NCBI GenBank assembly: GCA_016873715.1
Contig: VGWF01000010.1
Coordinates: forward strand, 1-45,000
DNA length: 45,000 nucleotides
Direction: 5' to 3'
DNA from: Lentisphaerota bacterium
Lineage (GTDB): Bacteria; Verrucomicrobiota; Kiritimatiellia; PWTM01
In this document: in pieces, positions 22,866 through 40,562 of the stretch
Numbering within the stretch: the first letter of the stretch is position 1
Layout: each line of letters begins with the position of its first letter
Notes under the pieces: generated by a model
The model's input: only the letters and a program-made list of their open reading frames with translations
What the model was told of the DNA's origin: nothing
The model's database searches: none
Program-made: the position numbers and the translations under genes

Positions 22866-23506
22866 TCCGCCTTCCTCCCGCACGCCGCGAGACGCCCCGC
22901 CAGCACGTCCATCGCCGCCTTCGTCGCCGCGATCCTCGCGTAGCGCAGCACGGTGTAGGTGTCCACGTCCTTCGCCGCGACAACCTCGACCTTCGACAGG
23001 TTGCGCGCCGCCTTCGTCAGGTTCGGATCGACGCGGTCGACGACGATCAGCAGGCCCTTGGAGGCCCCCAGCGACGCGCACAGCGCGACCACCAGCTTCG
23101 TCTTCGGCTCCGGCACCCCGATCGAGTCGAGCACCGTCACGTCGCCCGCCGCCACGCGCGCGCTCAGCGCCCGCGCGAACGCCAGCCGCGCCGTCTTCTT
23201 CGGAATCGCCTTGCTGAAGTCGCGCGGATGGGGCCCGTGGGCCACGCCGCCGCCCCGCCACACCGGCGACTGCCGGTAGCCGGCGCGCGCGCGGCCCGTG
23301 CCCTTCTGCCGCCACGGCTTCTTGTTGCTGCCCGCCACGGCCCCCTTGCCGAGCGTGTTGGCGGTTCCGGCACGGCGCGCCGCGTCGTGCGCGACGACCG
23401 CGTCGTGCACCGCCTGGTCGCCCCGGTCGAGCACGAGCATCGCATCCGACCACTCGAGGTCGCCGACGCGCTCGCCCTTCATGTTCGTCACAGTCAGCTT
23501 GCTCAT
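22862..23506 (-). CDS. rplD: 50S ribosomal protein L4
   Basis: This L4 (214 residues from the ATG) reaches into the exit tunnel opposite L22. It starts MSKLTVTNMKGERVGDLEW; the tunnel loop PWRQKGTGRARAGYRQSPVWRGGG is standard, and the C-domain has VVALCASLGASKGLLIVVD. A GTG at 23512 overlaps the rplC stop (GTGA) and lies 7 nt after AAGAAGG, so translation may start there, adding two residues. In E. coli L4 represses the S10 operon through a leader ahead of rpsJ; here rpsJ lies only 10 bp after fusA, so no such leader fits. Confidence 0.96.
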   Translation of the reverse strand: MSKLTVTNMKGERVGDLEWSDAMLVLDRGDQAVHDAVVAHDAARRAGTANTLGKGAVAGSNKKPWRQKGTGRARAGYRQSPVWRGGGVAHGPHPRDFSKAIPKKTARLAFARALSARVAAGDVTVLDSIGVPEPKTKLVVALCASLGASKGLLIVVDRVDPNLTKAARNLSKVEVVAAKDVDTYTVLRYARIAATKAAMDVLAGRLAACGRKAE

Positions 23507-23508
23507 GG

Positions 23509-24144
23509 TCACTTCGACGCCTTCTTGATGGACCTGCGGATCTCGACGAGCCCGCCGACCGGCCCCGGCACGGAGCCGTGGACGAGCAGCAGGTGGTCGT
23601 CCGGACGGACGTCCACCGCCTGCAGGTGCTGCGTGGTCACGCGGACATGGCCCATGTGCCCGGGCAGCCGCTTGTTCTTCAGCAGGCGGCCCGGCTTCTC
23701 GCGCATGCCGACCGAACCCGGCCGGCGGTGCATCGTGTGACCGTGCGCCATCGGCTGGCCGGACATGTTGTGACGCCGCATGACGCCCTGGAACCCGCGC
23801 CCCTTGCTGATGCCGGTCACGTCGACGAAGCCGCCCTTCTCGAAGATCGCCACCGTCACCGCGTCGCCGGCCTTGGCCTCCTCGCCCGCCTCGAGGGGAA
23901 CCTCCCGCAACACGCGGAACGGGCCGACCCCCGCCTTCTCGCAGTGGCCGGCCACCGGTTTCCCGAGGCGCGAGGCCTTCTGCGACTCGAACCCGAGCTG
24001 CGCGGCCTCGTAGCCGTCCGACGCCGCGGTCTTGCGCTGCACGACCGTGCAGGGACCGGCCTGCAGCACCGTCACCGGCACCTGGCGGCCCTCGCCGTCG
24101 AAGACGCGGGTCATGCCCAGTTTTCGTCCGATCAATGCCTTCAT
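23509..24144 (-). CDS. rplC: 50S ribosomal protein L3
   Basis: This 211-residue L3 contacts the peptidyl transferase centre. It begins [31 protein letters not shown]; the long internal extension is [36 protein letters not shown], including the glutamine that PrmB methylates in E. coli (GFQG). It lies 4 bp after rpsJ and just before rplD. Confidence 0.98.
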   Translation of the reverse strand: MKALIGRKLGMTRVFDGEGRQVPVTVLQAGPCTVVQRKTAASDGYEAAQLGFESQKASRLGKPVAGHCEKAGVGPFRVLREVPLEAGEEAKAGDAVTVAIFEKGGFVDVTGISKGRGFQGVMRRHNMSGQPMAHGHTMHRRPGSVGMREKPGRLLKNKRLPGHMGHVRVTTQHLQAVDVRPDDHLLLVHGSVPGPVGGLVEIRRSIKKASK

Positions 24145-24148
24145 CTCG

Positions 24149-24457
24149 TCACACCTTGATCGTGATATCGACGCCGGCCGGGAGGTTGAGCTTCTTGAGC
24201 TCGTCCACCGTCTTCGCCGTCGGACCGATGATGTCCAGGATCCGCTTGTGCGTTCGGATCTCGAACTGGTCCATCGATTTCTTGTCCGCGTGCGGGCTCC
24301 GGTTCACGGTGTACCGCTCCCGCCGCGTCGGCAGCGGAATCGGGCCCGCCACCCTCGCCCCCGTGCGCTTGGCCGTCTCGACGATATCCGAGGCCGACTG
24401 GTCGAGCACCCGGTGGTCGTAGCCGCGCAGCCTGATGCGTATCCGCTGTCCGGTCAT
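24149..24457 (-). CDS. rpsJ: 30S ribosomal protein S10
   Basis: This 102-residue S10 (NusE) sits on the 30S head and also serves in antitermination with NusB. It begins [34 protein letters not shown] and contains [35 protein letters not shown], which is standard. It is only 10 bp after fusA: the tuf gene that commonly separates fusA and rpsJ is absent, as is any long S10 leader. Confidence 0.98.
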   Translation of the reverse strand: MTGQRIRIRLRGYDHRVLDQSASDIVETAKRTGARVAGPIPLPTRRERYTVNRSPHADKKSMDQFEIRTHKRILDIIGPTAKTVDELKKLNLPAGVDITIKV

Positions 24458-24467
24458 GGCTCCCTTT

Positions 24468-26603
24468 CTAACGGTTCAGAATCGCCCCCTGGAGCGCTTC
24501 GGGGACCACCTCGAAGCACCGGGGTTCCATCGTGTAGCTCGCCCGGCCCTTGGTCAGCGACCGGAGCGCCGTTGCGTAGCCGAACATCTCCACCAGCGGC
24601 GCCTCGGCCCGCACGATCTGCGAGCCGTCCTGCGCCTCCATCTCCCGCACGCGGCCCCGCCGCGCGTTGAGATCCGACAACACGTCGCCCATGTGGGCGT
24701 CGGGCGTGACCACCTCGACCGCCATCACGGGCTCGAGCAGCACCGGCCCCGCCGACCCGAGGGCCTCGCGCAGCGCCAGCACCGCCGCCGTCTTGAACGC
24801 GACCTCGGTCGAATCCTCCTCGCGGAACACGCCGCCCGTCACGGTGACCGCGACGTCGACCAGCGCGTAGCTGCCCAGCACGCCGGTCAGCAGCGCGTCG
24901 CGCACGCCCTCCTCGACCGCCTCGCGGAACTCCGCCGGGACCTGCTTCTCCGGGGCGTCGAAGCCCACCGTGTTGCCCCCGCCGCGGGCGTTCGGCCCGA
25001 CGGCCAGGGCCACCTCGGCGAACTGCATCGCCCCGCCGATCTCGCGCTGGAACCGGTGCGCCGCCGTCGAGGTCCGCGTGATCGTCTCGCGGTACGAGAC
25101 CATCGGCCGGCCCGCGTTCGCCTGCACCCGGAACTCCCGCAGCAGCCGGTCGCGGATGATCTCGAGGTGCAACTCGCCCATCCCGCTGATCAGCGTCTGC
25201 CCCGTCTCGGCGTCGGCCGAGACCCGGAACGTCGGGTCCTCCTCCGCGAGCGCCGCCAGCGCGCCGTCCAGCGCGGGGCGGTCCGCGGAGGAGCGCGGCT
25301 CGATCGCCATCGCGATCACCGGCTCGGGGAACTGGATCCGCTCGAGCATCACCGGCTGGTTCTCGGCGCACAGCGTGTCGCCGGTCGTCAGCCCCTTCAT
25401 GCCGGCGAGGCCGCCGATCTCGCCGGCGTGCAGGGCCTCGATGTCCTCGCGGTGGTTCGCGTGCAGGGCGACGATGCGCTGCACCCGCTCGCGCTTGCGC
25501 GTGCGCGGGTTGAAGACGTTCTGCCCCTTCTTGAGCACGCCCGAGTAGACCCGGAGAAACGCCAGCTTCCCGACGTACGGGTCCGTGGCGATCTTGAACG
25601 CCAGCGCGGCCATGGGCTCGGCGTCGCTGGCATGGCGCTCCACCTCGGCCCCGGTCTTCGGATGGTGGCCGCGGATCGACGGCACATCGAGCGGAGACGG
25701 GAGAAGGTCGACCACGGCGTCCAGCAGCGGCTGGATGCCCTTGTTGCGCAGCGCCGATCCGCAGAGGACCGGCACCAGCCGCCCGGCGATCGTGGCCCGG
25801 CGGAGCCCGGCGACCAGCACGTCCGCCGGCAGGTCGGGCGTCGCAAGGTAGGCATCGAGCGTGGCCTCGTCGGCCTCCGCCACCGCCTCGCACAGCGCGG
25901 CCCGGGCGGCCTCGGCCGCCACGGCCAGGTCCGCGGGCACGGGGGACCCGGCGATGCGGGCGCCCTGCGTGGCCTCGTCGAACTCGAGCGCCCGCATGCG
26001 GATCAGGTCCACGACGCCGCGGAACGCCGCCTCGGCGCCCCACGGGAGCTGGATCACCGCCACCGGCGCGTGCAGGCGCTCGCGGAGGCTCTCGACGACG
26101 AAGTCGAACCGCGCGCCCTTCCGGTCCATCTTGTTGACGAACGCGAGGCACGGCACGCCGTACCGCTTCGCCTGGCGCCACACGGTCTCGGACTGGGGCT
26201 GCACGCCCGCCACGCCGCAGAACACGCCGACCGCCCCGTCGAGCACCCGCAGCGACCGCTCCACCTCGGCCGTGAAGTCCACGTGCCCCGGGGTGTCGAT
26301 CAGGTTGACGGGATGCCCGTTCCACCGGAGCGTGGTCGCGGCGCTCGTGATCGTGATGCCGCGCTCCTGCTCCTGGACCATCCAGTCCATCACCGTGGAG
26401 CCCTCGTGCACCTCGCCCATCTTGTGGACGCGGCCCGAGTAGAAGAGGATGCGCTCGGAAACGGTCGTCTTGCCGGCGTCGATGTGCGCCACGATCCCGA
26501 TGTTGCGCAGGCGGGCGAGAGCGGTGCGACGCCCGGCCGCTTCGCGGCCGGCGGTCGAGCCGTCGGTCTCTCTGGATCCCGTCTGTTCCAACGCCGAAAC
26601 CAT
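24468..26603 (-). CDS. fusA: Elongation factor G
   Basis: This 711-residue translational GTPase moves tRNAs and mRNA after peptide bond formation. The G domain shows AHIDAGKTT (39-47), switch [19 protein letters not shown] and NKMD. Domains II-V follow, with [15 protein letters not shown] and [15 protein letters not shown]. Two features are odd. The N-terminus is about 25 residues longer than in E. coli, and the ATG lacks a Shine-Dalgarno (GACGGCAACCCCC upstream). At the domain IV tip, the usual GSYHDVDSSE is replaced by [11 protein letters not shown] (590-600), with one extra residue and no histidine at the place of E. coli H583. It follows rpsG by 13 bp. Its str-operon place argues that it is the main EF-G, although a paralogue elsewhere cannot be excluded. 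Confidence 0.95.
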   Translation of the reverse strand: MVSALEQTGSRETDGSTAGREAAGRRTALARLRNIGIVAHIDAGKTTVSERILFYSGRVHKMGEVHEGSTVMDWMVQEQERGITITSAATTLRWNGHPVNLIDTPGHVDFTAEVERSLRVLDGAVGVFCGVAGVQPQSETVWRQAKRYGVPCLAFVNKMDRKGARFDFVVESLRERLHAPVAVIQLPWGAEAAFRGVVDLIRMRALEFDEATQGARIAGSPVPADLAVAAEAARAALCEAVAEADEATLDAYLATPDLPADVLVAGLRRATIAGRLVPVLCGSALRNKGIQPLLDAVVDLLPSPLDVPSIRGHHPKTGAEVERHASDAEPMAALAFKIATDPYVGKLAFLRVYSGVLKKGQNVFNPRTRKRERVQRIVALHANHREDIEALHAGEIGGLAGMKGLTTGDTLCAENQPVMLERIQFPEPVIAMAIEPRSSADRPALDGALAALAEEDPTFRVSADAETGQTLISGMGELHLEIIRDRLLREFRVQANAGRPMVSYRETITRTSTAAHRFQREIGGAMQFAEVALAVGPNARGGGNTVGFDAPEKQVPAEFREAVEEGVRDALLTGVLGSYALVDVAVTVTGGVFREEDSTEVAFKTAAVLALREALGSAGPVLLEPVMAVEVVTPDAHMGDVLSDLNARRGRVREMEAQDGSQIVRAEAPLVEMFGYATALRSLTKGRASYTMEPRCFEVVPEALQGAILNR

Positions 26604-26616
26604 GGGGGTTGCCGTC

Positions 26617-27090
26617 TTACCAGCGGTAGTGGGCGAAGGCCTTGTTGGCCTGGGCCATCTTGTGCGTGTCGTCGCGCTTCTTGATCGCCGACCCGGTGTT
26701 GTTGTAGGCGTCCATCAACTCGAACGCCAGCGCCTGGCGCATCGGGACGCCCTTCCGGGCCGAGGCGTACTGCTTGAGCCACCGGAAGGCCAGCGCGAGC
26801 TGTCGCTCCGCGGACACCTCGACCGGCACCTGGTAGGTCGCGCCGCCGACGCGGCGCGACTTGACCTCGAGTCGCGGCTTGATGTTGTCCAGCGCGCGGG
26901 CCAGCACCTCGAGCACGGGCTCGGCGGTGATCTTCTCCCCGATGAGGTCGATCGCTCCGTACACGATGCTCTGCGCGATGGACTTCTTGCCCCGCTGCAT
27001 CATCCCGTTGATCATCCGCGCGACCAGCGGACTGTTGAACCGCGAATCGGGGATCAGCGTGCGTTTCTCGGCTTTGCGACGTCGTGCCAT
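26617..27090 (-). CDS. rpsG: 30S ribosomal protein S7
   Basis: This 157-residue S7 starts assembly of the 30S head. It begins [50 protein letters not shown] and has [24 protein letters not shown] and [20 protein letters not shown]. The length matches the short form. It is 10 bp after rpsL and is the gene whose product represses the str operon in E. coli. Confidence 0.98.
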   Translation of the reverse strand: MARRRKAEKRTLIPDSRFNSPLVARMINGMMQRGKKSIAQSIVYGAIDLIGEKITAEPVLEVLARALDNIKPRLEVKSRRVGGATYQVPVEVSAERQLALAFRWLKQYASARKGVPMRQALAFELMDAYNNTGSAIKKRDDTHKMAQANKAFAHYRW

Positions 27091-27100
27091 GGGGTGCCTG

Positions 27101-27490
27101 CTACTTCTTCGCTTCGGTGTTCTTCGGACGCTTGGCGCCGTACTTCGAGCGCCCGCGACGCCGGGTCTCGACGCCGAGGGCGTCCAGCGTGCCGCGCACG
27201 ATGTGATAGCGCACGCCCGGAAGATCCTTCACGCGGCCGCCGCGCACGAGCACCATGCTGTGCTCCTGCAGGTTGTGCCCCTCGCCGGGAATGTAGGCGG
27301 TGACCTCGTAGCCGTTCGTCAGGCGCACGCGCGCGATCTTGCGCAGCGCCGAGTTCGGCTTCTTCGGCGTCATCGTCTTCACCAGCAGGCACACGCCGCG
27401 CCGCTGGGGACAGCGCGACAGCGCCGGCGACTTGCTCTTCGACCGCGCGGGACGCCTGCCCACGCGAACCAGTTGATTGATCGTCGGCAT
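27101..27490 (-). CDS. rpsL: 30S ribosomal protein S12
   Basis: This 129-residue S12 monitors decoding. It begins [20 protein letters not shown] and has the conserved loops [11 protein letters not shown] (lysines 43 and 44) and [15 protein letters not shown] (lysine 88), all unchanged, so the usual streptomycin-resistance substitutions are absent; the aspartate that RimO modifies in other bacteria (D89 here) is also present. GGAAGGAAG precedes the ATG. A probable promoter lies at 27518-27547, overlapping the rpoC terminator. Confidence 0.98.
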   Translation of the reverse strand: MPTINQLVRVGRRPARSKSKSPALSRCPQRRGVCLLVKTMTPKKPNSALRKIARVRLTNGYEVTAYIPGEGHNLQEHSMVLVRGGRVKDLPGVRYHIVRGTLDALGVETRRRGRSKYGAKRPKNTEAKK

Positions 27491-27512
27491 GGTACTTCCT
27501 TCCGGGGCAAAA

Positions 27513-27537
27513 GGCGCATCCTACAGGAACATGCGCC
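27513..27537 (-). terminator. Putative intrinsic terminator of rpoBC
   Basis: On the minus strand, GGCGCAT, an 11-nt loop and ATGCGCC form a perfect 7-bp stem directly followed by TTTT, 13 bp after the rpoC stop. The T run is short, so read-through is likely. It overlaps the rpsL promoter candidate. Confidence 0.45.
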
Positions 27538-27547
27538 GGTTCTGCAA
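27518..27547 (-). promoter_or_regulatory. Probable promoter of rpsL
   Basis: On the minus strand TTGCAG (27547-27542) and TAGGAT (27523-27518) are 18 bp apart, with a start near 27511 and a leader of about 20 nt before rpsL. The -10 lies inside the 3' arm of the hairpin at 27513-27537. Confidence 0.45.
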
Positions 27548-27549
27548 CA

Positions 27550-31794
<4,245 letters not shown>

Positions 31795-31807
31795 GTTCGC
31801 TCCCGTC

Positions 31808-31826
31808 GGGCGGCGCCGGGCCGCCC
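31808..31826 (-). other. Intercistronic hairpin between rpoB and rpoC
   Basis: GGGCGGC, loop of 5, GCCGCCC lies just upstream of the rpoC ribosome binding site in a 39-bp gap. On the minus strand it has no following T run, so termination is unlikely; it may set the relative translation or stability of the two messages. Confidence 0.3.
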
Positions 31827-31833
31827 CTTTTCG

Positions 31834-35790
<3,957 letters not shown>

Positions 35791-35820
35791 TCGACACCTG
35801 CAAGCGAAGCACACGGGCGG

Positions 35821-35860
35821 AAAAAGCGAACCCCCCGGGCCGCACAGCGGCGGCCCGGGG
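35821..35860 (-). terminator. Attenuator-like hairpin between rplL and rpoB
   Basis: CCCCGGGCCGC (35833-35843), a 6-nt loop and its exact complement (35850-35860) form an 11-bp stem 20 bp after the rplL stop. On the minus strand the hairpin is followed by GGTTCGC and TTTTT (35825-35821). Partial termination here would make ribosomal stalk proteins in excess over RNA polymerase subunits, as known for E. coli. Confidence 0.6.
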
Positions 35861-35880
35861 CCGTCGGCGACCGTCGGTCG

Positions 35881-36282
35881 CTACTTGATTTCGACCTTCG
35901 CCCCCGCCGCCTCGAGCTTCGCCTTGAACTCGTCGGCTTCCTTCTTGCTCGCGCCTTCCTTGACCGTTTTCGGCGCGCCGTCGACCATGTCCTTCGCCTC
36001 CTTGAGGCCGAGGCTGGTCAGCGCACGGAGCTCCTTGATGACCGCGATCTTGTTCGCGCCGGCCGCCGCCAGCACGATCGCGAACTCGGTCTTCTCCTCG
36101 GCCGCCGGAGCCGCGCCGCCGGCCGCGGGCGCCGCCGCCACCGCGACGGGGGCCGCCGCCGACACGCCGAGCCGGGCTTCCAACGCCTTCACGAGCTTCG
36201 AAAGCTCGAGGACGGAAAGCGCCTCAACGCTCGAAACGATCTGTTCCAGCTTCGGATCCAGGGCCGCTGCATTCTCGCTCAT
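35881..36282 (-). CDS. rplL: 50S ribosomal protein L7/L12
   Basis: This 133-residue stalk protein recruits translation factors. The N-terminal dimerisation helices ([28 protein letters not shown]) are followed by an Ala/Pro-rich hinge (about residues 44-65), then the factor-binding domain [47 protein letters not shown] and the end [15 protein letters not shown]. The ATG at 36282 has GGAGAAAAGG just before it. The 75-bp gap to rplJ contains a small hairpin (36308-36323, CCTCTG stem). Confidence 0.98.
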   Translation of the reverse strand: MSENAAALDPKLEQIVSSVEALSVLELSKLVKALEARLGVSAAAPVAVAAAPAAGGAAPAAEEKTEFAIVLAAAGANKIAVIKELRALTSLGLKEAKDMVDGAPKTVKEGASKKEADEFKAKLEAAGAKVEIK

Positions 36283-36307
36283 TACCTTTTCTCCTTCACT
36301 CGCCGTT

Positions 36308-36323
36308 CCTCTGCATCCAGAGG
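36308..36323 (-). other. Small hairpin between rplJ and rplL
   Basis: CCTCTG, loop of 4, CAGAGG forms a perfect 6-bp stem 26 bp before the rplL start. L7/L12 is made in about four copies per L10, so structure in this gap could tune translation or processing. Evidence is positional only. Confidence 0.25.
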
Positions 36324-36357
36324 GCTTGTTTTTCACCATGAACCGGCCGCCCGAGGC

Positions 36358-36918
36358 TTAGGCCGCCGCAGATTGTCCCTTCTTCTCCTGTGCCGCCTTC
36401 AGCACGTACACGACGCTCGCCAGCTTCTGCTGGAGCACGCCGACGAGGCCGCCCATCGGCGCGGCGATCGTGCCGACCGCCATCGCGCGCAACACCTGCT
36501 TGGAAGGCAGGGCCGCGAGCGTCTGGACATCGGCGGCGGACAGGGCCCGGCCCTCGAAGGCGCCCGCCTTCAGGACCGGCATCTTGAATTCCTTGTGGAA
36601 CTGGACGAGCAGCTTCGCGCATTCCGTGACTTCGCCCGTCCCGACGATCATCGCCGTCGAGCCCTTCAGGAACGCCTGCAGGTCGGGCCCGGTGGCCTTG
36701 ACCGATTCGCGGAACAGGCGGTTCGGCACCACCTGCATCCGCGCGCCGATCTTGCGCAGCCGGCCCCGGAGATCGCTGGTTCGCCCCGAGTTCAGGCCCG
36801 TGTAGTCGGCCAGAAAGAGGAACGCCCCCGTCGCAACCCGGTCCCGGATCTCGGCCAGCTGCGCCGCCTTCTCCGGACGGACCCGGCGTGCGCCCTTGCG
36901 TTTGGCAGTCGTCGTCAT
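36358..36918 (-). CDS. rplJ: 50S ribosomal protein L10
   Basis: This 186-residue L10 is the base of the L7/L12 stalk. It shows FLFLADYTGLNSGRTSDLRGRLRKIGARMQVVPNRLF and KVLRAMAVGTIAAPMGGLVGVLQQKLASVVYVLKAAQEKK, the last part forming the helix that binds L12 dimers. It starts 8 bp after rplA, so the long L10-binding leader found before rplJ in E. coli has no room here unless it lies within rplA. Confidence 0.97.
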   Translation of the reverse strand: MTTTAKRKGARRVRPEKAAQLAEIRDRVATGAFLFLADYTGLNSGRTSDLRGRLRKIGARMQVVPNRLFRESVKATGPDLQAFLKGSTAMIVGTGEVTECAKLLVQFHKEFKMPVLKAGAFEGRALSAADVQTLAALPSKQVLRAMAVGTIAAPMGGLVGVLQQKLASVVYVLKAAQEKKGQSAAA

Positions 36919-36926
36919 CCGTCACC

Positions 36927-37622
36927 TCAAACTTCAGCATCCCGGACATTCACGTGCAGGCCGGGTCCCATCGTGGAACTGACCGTGCACCGCTTGATGA
37001 AAATCCCCTTGGCGGCCGCCGGGCGGGCGGCGCGAAGGCCGTCGATCACCGCCGTGCAGTTCTCGACCAGGGCCTGCACCTCGAAGTTCCGCTTGCCGAA
37101 CGGGACCATGACGTTGCCGTTCTTGTCCATGCGGAATTCGACCCGTCCCGCCTGAAACTGCTTCACCGCCGTGGCCGTGTCGGTGGCCACCGTGCCCGTC
37201 TTCGGATTCGGCATCAGGCCGCGCGGCCCGAGCACCTTGCCGAGCTTGCGGACCTCCTTCATCGCGTCCGGCGTGGCCACCGCGATGTCGAAGTCCGTCC
37301 ACCCGCCCTGCACCTTCTCGATCAGATCCTGGAAGCCCACCGCCTCCGCGCCGGCGGCACGGGCCGCATCCGCGGCCGGCCCGTCGGCGAAGACGATGAC
37401 GCGGACCTTCTTGCCCGTGCCATGCGGGAGCGACACCGTTCCGCGGACCGCCTGGTCGGACTTCGTCGGATCCAGCCCGAGGCGGAACGAGACGTCGACC
37501 GTCTCGTCGAACTTGGCCATCGGGTGATCCTTGATGAACTGGATCGCAGCCGGCAGTTCGTACAGCATCTCGCGGTCGACCTGCTCCGCGACCTTCCGAT
37601 ACTTCTTTCCGTGCTTCGCCAT
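36927..37622 (-). CDS. rplA: 50S ribosomal protein L1
   Basis: This 231-residue L1 forms the mobile stalk that guides E-site tRNA out. It begins MAKHGKKYRKVAEQVDREMLY; KFDETVDVSFRLGLDPTKSDQAVRGTVSLPHGTGK and KVLGPRGLMPNPKTGTVATD are diagnostic, and the end KRCTVSSTMGPGLHVNVRD matches the family. It starts 1 bp after the rplK stop. Confidence 0.98.
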   Translation of the reverse strand: MAKHGKKYRKVAEQVDREMLYELPAAIQFIKDHPMAKFDETVDVSFRLGLDPTKSDQAVRGTVSLPHGTGKKVRVIVFADGPAADAARAAGAEAVGFQDLIEKVQGGWTDFDIAVATPDAMKEVRKLGKVLGPRGLMPNPKTGTVATDTATAVKQFQAGRVEFRMDKNGNVMVPFGKRNFEVQALVENCTAVIDGLRAARPAAAKGIFIKRCTVSSTMGPGLHVNVRDAEV

Positions 37623-37623
37623 G

Positions 37624-38046
37624 TCACACCACCTCGATGCCCATGCTGCGCGCCGTACCTTCGATGATCCGGACGGCCTGCGGGAGATCCGATGCGTTCA
37701 GGTCCTTGGCCTTCTGCTTCGCGATGTCCTCGACCTGCGCCCGGGAAACCTTGCCCACCTTGTCGCGGTTCGGCACTCCCGAACCCTTCGCGATCCCCGC
37801 CGCGCGCTTGAGCAACACGGACGCGGGGGGACTCTTCGTGATGAACGTGAACGACTTGTCCTGGTAGACCGTGATCACCACGGGGATCACGAGTCCGGCC
37901 TGGCTCGACGTCGCCGCGTTGAACTGCTTGCAGAACTCCATGATGTTCACGCCCTGCTGGCCGAGGGCGGGGCCGACGGGCGGGGCCGGATTGGCCTGGC
38001 CCGCGGGAATCTGCAACCGGATGACGCCTGTAACCTTCTTCGCCAT
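37624..38046 (-). CDS. rplK: 50S ribosomal protein L11
   Basis: This 140-residue L11 binds the GTPase-associated region of 23S rRNA and takes part in RelA activation in other bacteria. It shows [66 protein letters not shown] and [34 protein letters not shown]. The proline-rich hinge targeted by thiopeptides is normal. It is 18 bp after nusG. Confidence 0.98.
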   Translation of the reverse strand: MAKKVTGVIRLQIPAGQANPAPPVGPALGQQGVNIMEFCKQFNAATSSQAGLVIPVVITVYQDKSFTFITKSPPASVLLKRAAGIAKGSGVPNRDKVGKVSRAQVEDIAKQKAKDLNASDLPQAVRIIEGTARSMGIEVV

Positions 38047-38064
38047 AGTGCTCCACCGGGCGGG

Positions 38065-38613
38065 TTACGCCCGCTCCACCTGCGAATACTCGAGTTCCAC
38101 CGGGGTCGACCGCCCGAAGATCGACACGGAAACCTTCAGCTTCCCGTGCTCGGGATCGACCTCCTCCACCACACCGCTGAAATTCTGGAACGGACCGTCG
38201 GTGATCGTCACCGTCTCCCCCGGCTCGAACGTCACTTTCGGGCGGACCTTGTCCTTCTTCTCCTCCACCTGCGAGAGGATCGTCTCGATCTCCTTGGGCC
38301 GCAGCGGCACCGGCCGCTCGCCGCCCACGAACCCGATGATCCCCTGCGTCTCCTGGATGAAGTACCAGGCGCGCTCCACCATGTTCTTCTGCTCGTCGTA
38401 CAACGCCAGGTTGATCAGGACGTAGCCGGGGAAGAACTTCTTCACCGTCGTCGTGCGGCGATTGCTCTTCGTTTCCGTGACGCGTTCCGTCGGAATCAAC
38501 ACCTCGCCGACGTACTCCAGCATGTCCTCGATCTTCGCGCGGCGCTCGATGCTCTCCTTGACCCGGTTCTCCTGACCGGAGAGCGTATGCAAGACAAACC
38601 ACTGCTTTTCCAT
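38065..38613 (-). CDS. nusG: Transcription termination/antitermination protein NusG
   Basis: This 182-residue NusG has the NGN domain (QWFVLHTLSGQENRVKESIERR, then KFFPGYVLINLALYDEQKNMVERAWYFIQETQGIIGFVGG) that rides on RNA polymerase, and a C-terminal KOW domain (FEPGETVTITDGPFQNFSGVVEEVDPEHGKLKVSVSIFGRSTPVELEYSQVE) that contacts Rho or S10. The length is standard, without the long insert some lineages carry. It follows secE by 22 bp. Confidence 0.98.
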   Translation of the reverse strand: MEKQWFVLHTLSGQENRVKESIERRAKIEDMLEYVGEVLIPTERVTETKSNRRTTTVKKFFPGYVLINLALYDEQKNMVERAWYFIQETQGIIGFVGGERPVPLRPKEIETILSQVEEKKDKVRPKVTFEPGETVTITDGPFQNFSGVVEEVDPEHGKLKVSVSIFGRSTPVELEYSQVERA

Positions 38614-38635
38614 GATGCCCTCGCGCCGCCCCCGA

Positions 38636-38842
38636 CTACCGGGGCAGGATCGCCTGCAGGATGAAGATGATCGCCCCGTCGCTCAACGCCACGAACGCGC
38701 TCAGCAGGACCACGGAGACGATGACCACCGTCGTCGACTCCAGCAGTTCGCCGCCGGTCGGCCACGAGCACTTCTTGAGTTCGACCTGCACCTCCCCGAG
38801 GAAGGTGCGCATCCGGCCGATCCATGCCCTGATCTTCTCCAT
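38636..38842 (-). CDS. secE: Protein translocase subunit SecE (short form)
   Basis: This 68-residue SecE has the amphipathic N-terminal helix (RMRTFLGEVQVELKKCSWPTGGELLEST) and one membrane segment (TVVIVSVVLLSAFVALSDGAIIFILQAIL), as in most bacteria other than the three-span E. coli protein. The motif KKCSWPTGGEL is the conserved cytosolic part that clamps SecY. The frame is open upstream through tRNA-Trp, but the ATG at 38842 is the proper start. Confidence 0.95.
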   Translation of the reverse strand: MEKIRAWIGRMRTFLGEVQVELKKCSWPTGGELLESTTVVIVSVVLLSAFVALSDGAIIFILQAILPR

Positions 38843-38868
38843 AGCGCCTCGTGCTCTCCCGACGCGAC

Positions 38869-38945
38869 TGGCAGGCCAGGAGGGACTTGAACCCCCAACA
38901 ACCGGTTTTGGAGACCGGTGCTCTGCCAAATTGAGCTACTGGCCT
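38869..38945 (-). tRNA. trnW: tRNA-Trp (anticodon CCA)
   Basis: The cloverleaf is complete on the minus strand: acceptor AGGCCAG (38945-38939) pairs with CTGGCCT; the D-arm has AGCTCAATTTGGCAGAGC; the anticodon stem CCGGT/ACCGG encloses CTCCAAA with anticodon CCA; and the T-arm has GGTTCAAGTCC. The discriminator is G, and the 3' CCA is encoded (38871-38869). It lies between rpmG and secE, a classical place for tRNA-Trp, and is cotranscribed with them. Confidence 0.97.
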
Positions 38946-38961
38946 GCAAAACTCACGCCGC

Positions 38962-39114
38962 CTACTTCGTCTCGCGGTGAACCGTGTGTTTCCGGTCGAA
39001 CCGGCAGAATTTCTTGATCTCCAACCGCTCGGTCTGGACGCGCTTGTTCCGCGTCGTCGTGTAATTGCGACGCTTGCAGTCCGTGCACGCCAGCGTGATG
39101 ATTTCCCTGGGCAT
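38962..39114 (-). CDS. rpmG: 50S ribosomal protein L33
   Basis: This 50-residue protein was read directly from the sequence: it begins [20 protein letters not shown] and ends with [10 protein letters not shown]. It matches L33, a small 50S protein near the E site. The first zinc pair (C10, C13) is intact; of the second pair only C37 remains, because the usual CPxC is here CRFD. So it is a zinc-type L33 that has lost one ligand, or that uses the aspartate. It lies between tuf and tRNA-Trp, its standard site. Confidence 0.95.
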   Translation of the reverse strand: MPREIITLACTDCKRRNYTTTRNKRVQTERLEIKKFCRFDRKHTVHRETK

Positions 39115-39153
39115 AAACTCCGCCTCCAGCAGCGGCTCGCAAACGAGCGGACG

Positions 39154-39177
39154 CGGCCCGCCCCGCGGGGCGGGCCG
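39154..39177 (-). terminator. GC-rich palindrome between tuf and rpmG
   Basis: A perfect 24-nt palindrome (CGGCCCGCCCCG and its complement) begins 19 bp after the tuf stop. No T run follows. It could cut transcription partially or protect the tuf message 3' end, which would help explain how EF-Tu can be made far above the downstream genes. Confidence 0.45.
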
Positions 39178-39195
39178 TCGTCGGCTGATGTGTGC

Positions 39196-40404
<1,209 letters not shown>

Positions 40405-40486
40405 GGTCGCTGCTCCTGTTCCTCTGACTGGTTTCCCCTTCGGTCCTTCCGATCCCATCCGCGTCATCGCGCCGGCGGACTCCCGG

Positions 40487-40562
40487 TGGAGCCCACGAGC
40501 GGGATTGAACCGCTGACCTCGTCCTTACCAAGGACGTGCTCTACCAACTGAGCTACGTGGGC
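40487..40562 (-). tRNA. trnT: tRNA-Thr (anticodon GGU)
   Basis: The cloverleaf on the minus strand has acceptor GCCCACG paired with CGTGGGC; the D-arm AGCTCAGTTGGTAGAGC; anticodon stem GTCCT/AGGAC around TGGTA, with anticodon GGT in the gene; and T-arm GGTTCAATCCC. The discriminator is T, and 3' CCA is encoded (40489-40487). It lies 82 bp upstream of tuf, a common tRNA-tuf arrangement, and is the first product of this transcript. Confidence 0.97.

Noticed and set aside
23507-23512. GTG start for rplD overlapping the rplC stop
   Set aside because: Kept only as an alternative. The ATG at 23506 gives the family-like MSKLTV start, although the GTG has the better spaced AAGAAGG.
24458-24467. A second tuf between fusA and rpsJ
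   Set aside because: The two genes are only 10 bp apart; nothing fits.
35791-35814. Upstream start for rpoB adding MCFACRCR
   Set aside because: It is not conserved in the family and lacks a ribosome binding site; the MAQRINFGK start is typical.
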